DNA of 64,000 nucleotides from Maribacter sp. PR1 (lineage in GTDB: Bacteria > Bacteroidota > Bacteroidia > Flavobacteriales > Flavobacteriaceae): positions 456,379-520,378 of the forward strand of contig NZ_JAQPCG010000003.1 of assembly GCF_028464145.1 (NCBI RefSeq). The letters run 5' to 3'. Position numbers and translations under genes: made by a program. The notes below the pieces were generated by a model. The model made no database searches and had not been told where the DNA came from. It worked only from the letters and a program-made list of their open reading frames with translations. Shown one piece after another: positions 56,644 to 64,000 of the stretch. The stretch's first letter is position 1. Every line of letters begins with the position of its first letter.

Positions 56644-57672
56644 ATGGTAATAAACGAACTACAAATCTCTAAAGTTGATATAGAATCAGATGATGTAGAA
56701 AATATTGATTCTTCGGTCTATGGAGATGAATTAATCAGCTATCTAACTGAGTTGTTTGAAATTGTAATATCTGGTAGCAGTGGTCGACGTTTCGAATTTG
56801 ACCGTAAAACAACCGAAGTTAGAGCTCAGATAACTAGATTAAATAACTCTGAGGATTTCATTGACATTACAAATATAATTGCCAATAGATTATTGAAAAG
56901 TGAATCTGAGGCACAGGTGCAAATGGATAAACTAGATGTTACTATTCTCAAAGGAATTGTAGTACAAGCGGTTATCGATGATGATTCTGTTGAAAAATTT
57001 ATTATTTGCAAAGCTGACCACAATGATTTTTTGGACGATGTAAACTATGAACTCAAAAGAGGCTTACCAGTAAAGAAAAAAGCATTCAAGGCTTTTGTAT
57101 GCGAAATGAATAATCAAGATGAAGTTGAGGAGGTTTTAGTATATGATACAAACCCAAAAGATACTAAATATTGGTGGAGTGATTTTTTAGAACTTTCAAA
57201 AGTTTTTACTGATGAATACAATACTGAAAAGGCATTCAACGCAATTGACAAAGGTGTTTTCAATAGAATTAAGAAAAAACATCCACAAGATTACACATAT
57301 TTAAGAAATAGTACCGTAAAATATTTTCGTTCAAGCGATAGCTTCGAAATGAATGATTTTTTAGATAATGGGATTGGAAATTATGAACCTTACGATGCAG
57401 AATTAGATATCGAAAATCTAAAAAGTAAAATAAGGGATTTGCCATCTAAAAAACGGGCACCATTTGATAATCAGTTTACAATTGTAAAAGAAAAAGTGAA
57501 AGCTAGATTTAAGAATACAGTTAAATTAACAGAACAAATTAATCTTGAAATAAAACAAGATGTTCCAGAAAACGCAATCTTAGCTCACGAAGATCCTGAT
57601 GGTAGTAAATATGTAAAAATCAGGTCTGATGAGGGCTATAAATATTTTAAAAAAAATAACATTCAAAATTAA
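56644..57672 (+). CDS. Cassette 3, first gene: 342-aa soluble protein, unknown (possible defence component)
   Basis: Acidic soluble protein: MVINELQISKVDIESDDVEN start, a middle part with GIVVQAVIDDDSVEKFIICK, and a C-terminal KVKARFKNTVKLTEQI ... DGSKYVKIRSDEGYKYF module. The layout faintly recalls nucleoid-associated or DUF4868-type proteins, but I cannot place it. It is adjacent to a membrane protein gene whose start touches its stop, which suggests a two-part system. Confidence 0.7.
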   Translation: MVINELQISKVDIESDDVENIDSSVYGDELISYLTELFEIVISGSSGRRFEFDRKTTEVRAQITRLNNSEDFIDITNIIANRLLKSESEAQVQMDKLDVTILKGIVVQAVIDDDSVEKFIICKADHNDFLDDVNYELKRGLPVKKKAFKAFVCEMNNQDEVEEVLVYDTNPKDTKYWWSDFLELSKVFTDEYNTEKAFNAIDKGVFNRIKKKHPQDYTYLRNSTVKYFRSSDSFEMNDFLDNGIGNYEPYDAELDIENLKSKIRDLPSKKRAPFDNQFTIVKEKVKARFKNTVKLTEQINLEIKQDVPENAILAHEDPDGSKYVKIRSDEGYKYFKKNNIQN

Positions 57673-59195
57673 TGCGTTTCATCGAAACATTTTTATCTAA
57701 TATCTTCTCTGAGGTCAAAATTCTTAGGGAAAAAGAAGATGACAGTACTTTTGAGGTTGATTATTCAGCAAAATCTCTCATTACAGATAATTTGGATGAT
57801 TTTGATAACTCTTCTAATTTTTCCATTAACAATGATACATTTAATTGCACAGTCACAATTGGCAACTCAGAACCAATAACACTTAATTCTCAAGATTTCA
57901 ATATTGCAAACTTCCTTGAAGAACTGAACGAAGAATTCATTCATCAAGAAGATGAAAAAATAAATATTAAGATATTAATCCAAAAACAGCTTGTAAATTC
58001 AACTCGTAATATTTATGACTTTAAACTATTCACTAAAACCATAAATGCATTAAATGCTAGCCAATTTTTTTCAGTTTTCACTAGAGCTTTTTCAAATGGT
58101 TCAGTGCTAACTTTCAATACTATTGGATTAGAAAAGCCAATTAATACAACATCTATTTTTTTTGTACCTATCAATAACACCGAGTTTAACGAACCAACGT
58201 TATCTAGAAAGTCTGTTATTTCCAAATTAAATACAGTTTGTCATTATGATAATGTTGACAGTCATTTCTTATCACCTGCTGATTTCAGTTTTGAAGATAA
58301 AATATCTGTTGATAATGTTTTATTAGAAATATTTGATTTTTACTCTAACGTTTTATCAATAATTTACCTATTCGACATTACATCATTAAATGGTGATATT
58401 TTAGACTATAAAATTAACGGCTACAAATCTTTTAAAGGTTCAATAGACTTATCTAATATTAAGCTTAGTTATATTCAACAGTATTTTCCAATCTTCAAAT
58501 GGGTATATGATAGTGGAAATCTTAATGATAAGATTGGCTTATCTAGAAATATTATTACTCTACATCTAAATAAAAGTGAAGAATTCAAGCTAGACAAAAA
58601 TGTTTATCAATCTATCCAATCTAGTTATAAAGTTTACGAGAAAGATAATATTAAACAATATGTAGAAGTAAGAAACAAAATCTCAGACCAATTACTGGAC
58701 TTTAATAATAAAGCAACCAAAATAGTAGAATCCTTTGCAAGTGGATTTCAAAAAAGCTCATTGGCATTAATTAGTTTCTATATTTCTACAATAGTCATTA
58801 GAGTTCTAAGCAAAGGAGATTTTATAAATGTATTCACTTTAGATGCTATAATATTATCTACCGCATTTATAATTGGTTCAGTGATTTATTATTTTGTATC
58901 ACGTTGGGAAATAAAAGTTCAACGAGCAAGATTTGTAAAGAGCTATGAAAATCTTAAAGATCGTTATTTAGATTTATTAGACCAGAACGATATTAATAGA
59001 ATCTTAAACAACGATTCTGATTACATTGATAATCTGTCCTTTATTGATAAAAAAAAGAGAATTTACAGCATCCTTTGGTTTTCAATTTTGACTTTATTGT
59101 TCTGTGCTTCGATGATATTGTATTTGTTATATAACGTTTCAGATATAACAGATACGGAGTTATATAAAAAAATCTCTGAATGGATAAACAATTGA
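57672..59195 (+). CDS. Cassette 3, second gene: 507-aa membrane protein, unknown (possible defence effector)
   Basis: The start overlaps the preceding stop by one base. Residues 1 to about 350 are soluble with low-complexity Asn/Ser segments. Two TM helices follow (SLALISFYISTIVIRVL; AIILSTAFIIGSVIYYFVS), then a short charged segment and a final TM (SILWFSILTLLFCASMILYL). Soluble sensor plus membrane effector pairs are common in phage defence; that interpretation is inference. Confidence 0.7.
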   Translation: MRFIETFLSNIFSEVKILREKEDDSTFEVDYSAKSLITDNLDDFDNSSNFSINNDTFNCTVTIGNSEPITLNSQDFNIANFLEELNEEFIHQEDEKINIKILIQKQLVNSTRNIYDFKLFTKTINALNASQFFSVFTRAFSNGSVLTFNTIGLEKPINTTSIFFVPINNTEFNEPTLSRKSVISKLNTVCHYDNVDSHFLSPADFSFEDKISVDNVLLEIFDFYSNVLSIIYLFDITSLNGDILDYKINGYKSFKGSIDLSNIKLSYIQQYFPIFKWVYDSGNLNDKIGLSRNIITLHLNKSEEFKLDKNVYQSIQSSYKVYEKDNIKQYVEVRNKISDQLLDFNNKATKIVESFASGFQKSSLALISFYISTIVIRVLSKGDFINVFTLDAIILSTAFIIGSVIYYFVSRWEIKVQRARFVKSYENLKDRYLDLLDQNDINRILNNDSDYIDNLSFIDKKKRIYSILWFSILTLLFCASMILYLLYNVSDITDTELYKKISEWINN

Positions 59196-59206
59196 AAAAA
59201 GGCAGT

Positions 59207-59405
59207 TGCCAACAATGTATATAAAAAATAGCGCGAGCAGTTGCAAACACAAAGGTTCGGGCACTTTTTCGAGGTCGCCAAATTTTTAAATTTGGCTATT
59301 TGAGAAAAGAAAGATAAATAGAAAAATTTAAAAATTCGGCTCGAGTACAACCGAAAGGATAGCGCACTTTTTCAGCGCTACTTTTCATATACTCGACCGT
59401 TGTAC
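59207..59405 (+). repeat. attC-like site 3 (199 bp)
   Basis: TGCCAAC at 59207 and core GTTGTAC at 59399-59405. Outer arms contain AATGTATATAAAA/CATATACTCG-type pairing and TAGCGC/GCGCTA. Its inner part (GCCAAATTTTTAAATTTGGC, ATTTGAGAAAA) resembles that of attC 5. Confidence 0.78.
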
Positions 59406-59410
59406 TCAAG

Positions 59411-59713
59411 TTGACAAAAGTGATTGAAAAACTTAAAACTTTAAATTTTATAATTGTTATAGGAATAATAGCTTGTTATTTTCTGGGTTTTTTTAACCCA
59501 TTAATTTTTGGAGTTTATTTTATTCTGAATGGACTTTTTTCTTTAATTCTATTCGCAGGAAATAAAAAACCTTTATGGATTGGAATAACAAGTGGATTTG
59601 AATACGGAATGAAAAAATTGTTGAAGAGCCACTACAATAGGTATTTGAATCTAACTAGTGGAATTATTTGTCTAGTTTTTGGATTTTTAATGATCCGTCA
59701 TTATTACGGTTAA
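59411..59713 (+). CDS. Cassette 4 gene: 100-aa membrane protein, unknown
   Basis: Starts with TTG at 59411, five bases past the attC core. Hydrophobic segments: LNFIIVIGIIACYFLGFF, IFGVYFILNGLFSLILFAG and LTSGIICLVFGFLMI. A small three-TM protein with a polar central loop (YGMKKLLKSHYNRY). No family recognised. Confidence 0.65.
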   Translation: MTKVIEKLKTLNFIIVIGIIACYFLGFFNPLIFGVYFILNGLFSLILFAGNKKPLWIGITSGFEYGMKKLLKSHYNRYLNLTSGIICLVFGFLMIRHYYG

Positions 59714-59721
59714 AAACCTGA

Positions 59722-59855
59722 GTACAACAACACCTATAATTAATTGCGGGCGGATTTTCCCTTCGGAAAATCCACACATATTTAGTATGTTTAGTCTACG
59801 GGCCGAAATCCTGTCGGATTTCACACCGCAACTAATCATAGCCAGAACGTTGTAA
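59722..59855 (+). repeat. attC-like site 4 (134 bp)
   Basis: GTACAAC at 59722-59728, core GTTGTAA at 59849-59855. Outer arms CTATAATTAATTGCGG and CCGCAACTAATCATAG pair with few mismatches; internal hairpin GATTTTCCCTTCGGAAAATC. Confidence 0.8.
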
Positions 59856-59881
59856 GTAATGCCGAAAAACCCAGAAACCGA

Positions 59882-60676
59882 ATGAAAAAGACAATATTTG
59901 AAATTACCAAAATGGACTGTCCTTCAGAGGAAAATCTAATCCGAATGAAATTAGATGGAATTTCAAGCATTGCGAATTTGGACTTTGATATTCCGAATCG
60001 AAAATTGACCGTTTTTCACAGCGGAGAAATTGACCAAATCGAAAAGTCAGTTATCGAACTAAATTTAGGTGGAAAGAAAATCTCGACTAAACAAACCGAC
60101 CAAACGGAATTTAAAGAAAACAAAAACCAAAAAAAGCTACTTTGGTCTGTACTCGTTATAAATTTTGCGTTTTTTATAATCGAAATGACAACAGGAATTA
60201 TCTCAAAATCTATGGGACTTGTTGCCGATAGTTTAGATATGCTTGCGGACAGTTTTGTTTACGGAATTAGTTTGTTTGCGGTTGGCGGAACAGTAATAAA
60301 GAAAAAACGGATTGCCAAACTTGCTGGATATTTTCAAATAATACTTGCGATTATTGGATTTGTAGAAGTTTTAAGAAGATTTTTCGGAGACGAGAAACTT
60401 CCCGATTTTTCGACAATGATTATCGTTTCGATTTTCGCACTTATCGCAAACGGAATTTGTCTTTATATTTTGCAAAAGTCAAAAAGTAAAGAAGAAGCAC
60501 ATATGAAAGCGAGTATGATTTTCACCTCGAATGACGTGATTATAAATTTAGGAGTAATAATTGCAGGAATTTTAGTGCATTATTTGAGTTCTAATAAACC
60601 TGATTTGATTATTGGAACAATCGTTTTTATATTGGTAATTCAAGGAGCGTTTAGGATTTTGAAATTAAGTAAGTGA
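59882..60676 (+). CDS. Cassette 5 gene: CDF-type cation transporter with HMA-like start
   Basis: A 264-aa paralogue of the island protein at 30701-31501, with the same MDCPSEENLIRMKL, ADSLDMLADS and FTSNDVIIN motifs. It exports divalent metal ions across the inner membrane. A membrane transporter as a single-gene cassette is notable, and its lower GC than the island copy suggests a separate origin. Confidence 0.88.
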   Translation: MKKTIFEITKMDCPSEENLIRMKLDGISSIANLDFDIPNRKLTVFHSGEIDQIEKSVIELNLGGKKISTKQTDQTEFKENKNQKKLLWSVLVINFAFFIIEMTTGIISKSMGLVADSLDMLADSFVYGISLFAVGGTVIKKKRIAKLAGYFQIILAIIGFVEVLRRFFGDEKLPDFSTMIIVSIFALIANGICLYILQKSKSKEEAHMKASMIFTSNDVIINLGVIIAGILVHYLSSNKPDLIIGTIVFILVIQGAFRILKLSK

Positions 60677-60692
60677 ATGAAAAAAGCACTAC

Positions 60693-60703
60693 TTACAACA
60701 AAG
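60693..60703 (+). repeat. attC-like site 5, left fragment
   Basis: TTACAACAAAG is the R''-side of the attC that should follow the transporter cassette. It stops where the IS110 element begins. Its continuation is at 61992-62182. Confidence 0.7.
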
Positions 60704-60815
60704 AACTGAGGTAAATAACAAACAAATTCTTCCTTAATTTGAGACAATATTATTCTAGGCCCTTAGATTCTAAAATCAGATTCTTCGGGCTTTTTCTATT
60801 CAATTTAACTTCTAT

Positions 60816-61784
60816 TTATCTAGGCAATATGGAAACGTAAGTTTCATCAAATGGCCTACCTGATTTCGCAATGGCAAAGGACTGTTTGAGCAATTTGTTG
60901 GCCACCGCTATCAATGCCAGTTTTTTGCTTTTCCCTTTTTTTACGATCCGCTCATAAACTTCCTTGCAGGCCTTGTTATGCTTACAAGCATTGAAGGAAC
61001 ATAGAAATAATAGATTCCGAAGCTTTCTATTGCCGACCTTGCTTATACGTGCACGACCTCTTACACTACTGCCGGATTCCCTAATGGTCGGCGTTATGCC
61101 AACATAGCTACAAAGCTGTGAGGCCGTTTCGAACTTGCTAAAACCATCGGTTACCACTATTAGAAATAATGCGGTCTTTTGTCCTATTCCCGGTATGGAT
61201 GTCAACAAGGTCAATTGCTCTTGTTGGTCCTCTTTTACCAATGATAGAATCTTTGATTCGATAGCCGTCACCTCCTTATTCAGCTGCTTCTTGTTACGTA
61301 CCAGGGAACGATAAACAAACTTTGAGGGTATACCCAAAACAGCTTCTCCATGGATTTTGTTCTTGGTTGCCGTACGTTGTTTTAAATATGTATCCAATAA
61401 CCGGAACAACTGTAAACACTCACTTTGAACATCCGTCAAGGCATTGTAAATAGGAACCTCATTAATTAAAGCATAGTCACATATAGCCTTGGCATCGCTC
61501 TTGTCGGTCTTTACCTTGGCCAGTTTCATTTGAATAAAACGCTTTATCGACAATGGGTTTACAACGGATACGATTACCCCGTTTTTGTAAAGGAACTGTG
61601 CAAGTCTGTAATGATAGTAACCGGTAGCTTCCATAACGACCAATGAACCTTGAGGTAATTCCTTAAGATATTTCTTGAATCCCGTTTCATCGTTCCTGTA
61701 CCGGTCGTGGCCCTTGTTACTGCCATGTACGTCAAAGACATCCTTACTGATGTCGACTCCAAAAGTTTCTTTATATTTATTCAT
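60816..61784 (-). CDS. IS110-family transposase
   Basis: A 322-aa DEDD transposase with an N-terminal RuvC-like domain (FGVDISKDVFDVHG; VMEATGYYHY; KTDKSDAKAICDY). The C-terminal Tnp_20 domain holds the catalytic serine region (TSIPGIGQKTALFLI; YVGITPTIRESGSSV). These enzymes act with an RNA from the non-coding end that specifies target and donor. Confidence 0.93.
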   Translation of the reverse strand: MNKYKETFGVDISKDVFDVHGSNKGHDRYRNDETGFKKYLKELPQGSLVVMEATGYYHYRLAQFLYKNGVIVSVVNPLSIKRFIQMKLAKVKTDKSDAKAICDYALINEVPIYNALTDVQSECLQLFRLLDTYLKQRTATKNKIHGEAVLGIPSKFVYRSLVRNKKQLNKEVTAIESKILSLVKEDQQEQLTLLTSIPGIGQKTALFLIVVTDGFSKFETASQLCSYVGITPTIRESGSSVRGRARISKVGNRKLRNLLFLCSFNACKHNKACKEVYERIVKKGKSKKLALIAVANKLLKQSFAIAKSGRPFDETYVSILPR

Positions 61785-61876
61785 AGGAAATGGTTTATGA
61801 AAGAACTAGCTACTGGTATCACAACAACTTGAAAACGAGATCAAGGTCTCACAGAACTGAACGTGATTTGAGTAGT

Positions 61877-61949
61877 AAAAGAGAGAGGATTATCAATGTT
61901 GTCGAAGTCTAAAGCTTCACCGTGTATAGTAACCTTAATTCTCTCTTTT
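61877..61949 (-). ncRNA. Candidate bridge RNA stem-loop of the IS110 element
   Basis: AAAAGAGAGAGGATTA and TAATTCTCTCTTTT form the outer stem, with an inner GAAG...CTTC hairpin. It lies in the long 5' non-coding end where IS110 bridge RNAs are made. Structure is visible; RNA function is inferred from the family. Confidence 0.5.
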
Positions 61950-61991
61950 GTTCTTTCTAGTTATATCAACAATTTACTGAGAATCAAACTT

Positions 61992-62182
61992 AAGCCGTAT
62001 ATAGCTCATAGCTGGGCAGTTGCTTAATCGAAGTTTAGGCATATTTGCGAAGTCCGCCAAATTTTTTAATTTGACTTATTGAGAAAAAAAGGTAATAAGA
62101 AAATTAAAAAATCCGGCTAGTGCTTAACCGAAAAAAATATTGATAATTTGCACGCTACGAGCCATATACAAGACCGTTAGCC
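61992..62182 (+). repeat. attC-like site 5, right part
   Basis: Arms GTATATAGCTCATAGC and GCTACGAGCCATATAC pair, ending in core GTTAGCC at 62176-62182. The inside shares GCCAAATTTTTTAATTTG and ATTGAGAAAA with attC 3. The left core is displaced by the IS110 element. Confidence 0.78.
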
Positions 62183-62198
62183 ACAATAGAAAAACGAA

Positions 62199-63881
62199 AT
62201 GAGTCAATTAGATAAAATCAACATATCTCTAAAAGGAATAGGACAATATCTTAAGCTGAAAGGTTTGATGGTTCCTAAATATCAACGTGACTACGCATGG
62301 GAAGTTAAGCATGTCAATGACTTGTTAGTTGATATATCCAACGCACTTCAAAATGAGGAGAAGGAGTATTTCATTGGATCAATTGTTGTCAAAAATAACG
62401 AAAATAAAAGATCTGAAGTGGTAGACGGACAACAACGACTAGCTACTATAACGATAATTATCAATAGCATTAAGAAAATATTTGAAAAGGAAGGAAACGA
62501 AAAAAAGGCTAACCAAATATCTAATGATTTCTTAATGACTCATGAGCTAAGGACTGAAGAAGATGTGCCACGGCTTATCTTAAATGATAATGACCATGAC
62601 TTCTTCTTTAATCATGTTCTAAATGATTTACCAAACACAAGTACTAAAAAAGGAACCAGATTAAGTCATCAAAAGTTATTAGATGCGAAGCAAACAATTG
62701 ATGACAAACTGACCCAAATATTGGAAGCCAATAATCAAAACTCTGATATACTGATAGATTGGATTCTTTACATTGAAAACAACGTGAAAGTCATTTGGGT
62801 TGAAGTTCCTGACTATTCAAACGCCTTTACAATATTTGAAACTCTCAACGATCGAGGACTCGATTTAGCAATATCCGACTTACTTAAAAACTATCTTTTT
62901 CATAAATCCGCAAGTGCAATCAAACAAGCCCAGCAAAATTGGATTACAATGGTAAGTGTACTTGAAGCAGCAGATAACAATTCAACTGTAGTTCCATACA
63001 TAAAATATCTGTGGGCTTCCTATTATGGAAACGTTCGAGAAAAAGAGCTTTATACCAAAATAAAGGACACGATCAAGACCAAGACCAAGGCTCTTGAGTT
63101 TTCAAATCAACTTTCAGACAATTCTAATCTTTATACTGCACTTCTTTATTCTGATCACCAATATTGGTCTGACTTCTCTACAGCAACAAGAAGAAACATT
63201 AGTACTATAAATGTACTAGGAATGGTTCAAATAAGACCTTTATTGCTTGCTATGCTTCCAAAGTTTGACAAAAGGGAATCAGAGAAGTCTTTGTATTCCA
63301 TACTATCCTTAATTGTTCGATTAATTGTTTCAGGAACCTTAAGTAGCGGTGTATTTGAAAGACATTTTTCAATTACCGCTATGAAGGTTAGAAATGGAGA
63401 AATCTCAAACCAGAGTGAGCTTTTAGATGCTTTAAAAAGTATTACCCCAAGTGACGAGCGATTCAAAGAAGCCTTTGAAACATTCACAATTTCAAACTCA
63501 TCTATTGCTAAATATCTACTATCAACTTTGGAAAACTATCGAAGGAATGACCAAGGCTCAGAACTTATTCCAAATAATGATGAGACCATTGTAAATCTCG
63601 AACATGTGCTTCCTAAAAAATTGAATGACGATTGGGCAGGCTTTGATGAGGACGAGCATAAACTCTACTTTAAAAGATTGGGTAACATGACAATCTTGAA
63701 TTCAAGAAAGAACTCTAGAATTGGAAATAAGAGCTTTGCAGAAAAGACACCAATTTACTCAGAGTCAGAGTTTATAATAACTACTGAAATAGCGGCTAAT
63801 TCAACTTGGACTAAAGAATTGATTAACGGCAGACAGAAACAACTCAGTTTTGATGCTATTAAGTGTTGGAAAATGAAATGA
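62199..63881 (+). CDS. Cassette 6 gene: DUF262/DUF1524 (GmrSD-like) protein
   Basis: A 560-aa protein. DUF262 at residues about 10-230 (VPKYQRDYAWE, VVDGQQRLATI). The C-terminal HNH-type DUF1524 has NLEHVLPKKLNDDWAG and LGNMTILNSRKNSRIG. Fusions of these domains form GmrSD-type modification-dependent nucleases that attack modified phage DNA. It probably protects the host from phage. Confidence 0.88.
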   Translation: MSQLDKINISLKGIGQYLKLKGLMVPKYQRDYAWEVKHVNDLLVDISNALQNEEKEYFIGSIVVKNNENKRSEVVDGQQRLATITIIINSIKKIFEKEGNEKKANQISNDFLMTHELRTEEDVPRLILNDNDHDFFFNHVLNDLPNTSTKKGTRLSHQKLLDAKQTIDDKLTQILEANNQNSDILIDWILYIENNVKVIWVEVPDYSNAFTIFETLNDRGLDLAISDLLKNYLFHKSASAIKQAQQNWITMVSVLEAADNNSTVVPYIKYLWASYYGNVREKELYTKIKDTIKTKTKALEFSNQLSDNSNLYTALLYSDHQYWSDFSTATRRNISTINVLGMVQIRPLLLAMLPKFDKRESEKSLYSILSLIVRLIVSGTLSSGVFERHFSITAMKVRNGEISNQSELLDALKSITPSDERFKEAFETFTISNSSIAKYLLSTLENYRRNDQGSELIPNNDETIVNLEHVLPKKLNDDWAGFDEDEHKLYFKRLGNMTILNSRKNSRIGNKSFAEKTPIYSESEFIITTEIAANSTWTKELINGRQKQLSFDAIKCWKMK

Positions 63882-63895
63882 AATACTGTGGCTAA

Positions 63896-64000
63896 TCGAG
63901 TAGACGGGTCCGCCCCTAGTTAGGAACGGACTGCGCCTCTCACACCACCGTGCGTACGGGTCTCGTACACGGCGGTTCGTTATATCAGAACTTTACACTA
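63896..64000 (-). mobile_element. Group II intron, 3' end (domains V and VI), truncated by the window edge
   Basis: On the minus strand a domain V-like hairpin lies at 63944-63976 (ACCGCCGTGTACG paired with CGTACGCACGGTGGT across a short AGACC loop). It is followed by domain VI at 63905-63934 with GTCCG/CGGAC stem and an unpaired A in TAACTA. The intron ends at about 63896, directly against GGCTAA (63890-63895), the start of an attC core. This fits the group IIC introns known to target attC sites. Confidence 0.75.

Larger units (their letters stand above)
60704..61994 (-). mobile_element. IS110-family insertion sequence inside attC 5 (about 1.29 kb)
   Basis: The element separates ACAACAAAG on the left from CCGTATATAG on the right; joined, they give the same ACAAAGCC sequence seen in attC 2. 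It carries one transposase and about 210 bp of non-coding DNA on the transposase 5' side. Exact ends are uncertain by 2-3 bases because AAG occurs at both sides. Confidence 0.8.

Noticed and set aside
1..64000. CRISPR arrays and rRNA genes
   Set aside because: No regularly spaced short repeats with unique spacers and no rRNA-like sequence were seen; the attC-like sites are irregular in spacing and flank genes.

Overview
The window looks like accessory DNA from a marine-type flavobacterium (Bacteroidota, Flavobacteriaceae-like). The basis is low GC, small-protein families typical of that group (HYC/CC/PP proteins next to metal RND pumps, a CzcA-TolC fusion, SpoIIAA-like proteins), Bacteroidota-type tyrosine recombinases and very A/T-rich intergenic regions. 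It is built almost entirely from mobile or recently mobile DNA, nested in layers.

Layer 1 (left edge to about 50.05 kb) is a heavy-metal genomic island, nearly all on the minus strand. It carries two RND efflux systems, three P-type metal ATPases (plus the tail of a fourth copy), cation diffusion facilitators, a Ca/H-type exchanger, two Fur-family regulators, a PII-like protein, three SpoIIAA-like proteins, a bestrophin and a universal stress protein. Its right end has an excisionase-like protein, a tyrosine integrase and a 3' half of a tRNA-Met gene that acts as an attachment-site repeat.

Layer 2 (3798-22123) is an 18,326-bp Tn3-family transposon inserted in the first RND pump gene (cusA-like). 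It has 39-bp terminal inverted repeats, a 5-bp TTTGA target duplication, a 964-aa DDE transposase at one end and a serine resolvase near the other. Removing it with one TTTGA copy restores an in-frame 1250-codon cusA. Its cargo is a full maturation-competent [NiFe]-hydrogenase operon: small and large subunits of the cyanobacterial HupSL / mycobacterial Huc (group 2a) type, a maturation protease, two small unknown proteins, a TPR protein, hypA, hypB, hypF, hypC, hypD, hypE, an NHL-repeat protein and a convergent His-rich nickel-type transporter. A whole hydrogen-oxidation trait therefore appears packaged as transposon cargo.

Layer 3 (50.05-53.9 kb) starts at the same tRNA fragment with a second, oppositely facing tyrosine integrase and a co-transcribed protein of unknown function, then about 1 kb with little coding content and a small zinc-finger protein.

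Layer 4 (53.9 kb to the right edge) is an integron-like cassette array. A XerC/D-like recombinase is followed, on the same strand, by an attI-like site and successive cassettes each ending in an attC-like folded site: a 115-aa unknown, a secreted DUF695/RraB-like fusion, a two-gene unknown module with a membrane protein, a 100-aa membrane protein, a metal transporter paralogous to one in the island, and a GmrSD-like DUF262/DUF1524 protein. One attC is interrupted by an IS110-family element. Another is interrupted by the 3' end of a group II intron that runs off the window. The attC-targeting of both invaders, together with folded arms and GTTRRRY-like cores, supports the integron reading even though the recombinase does not show the IntI-specific insert.
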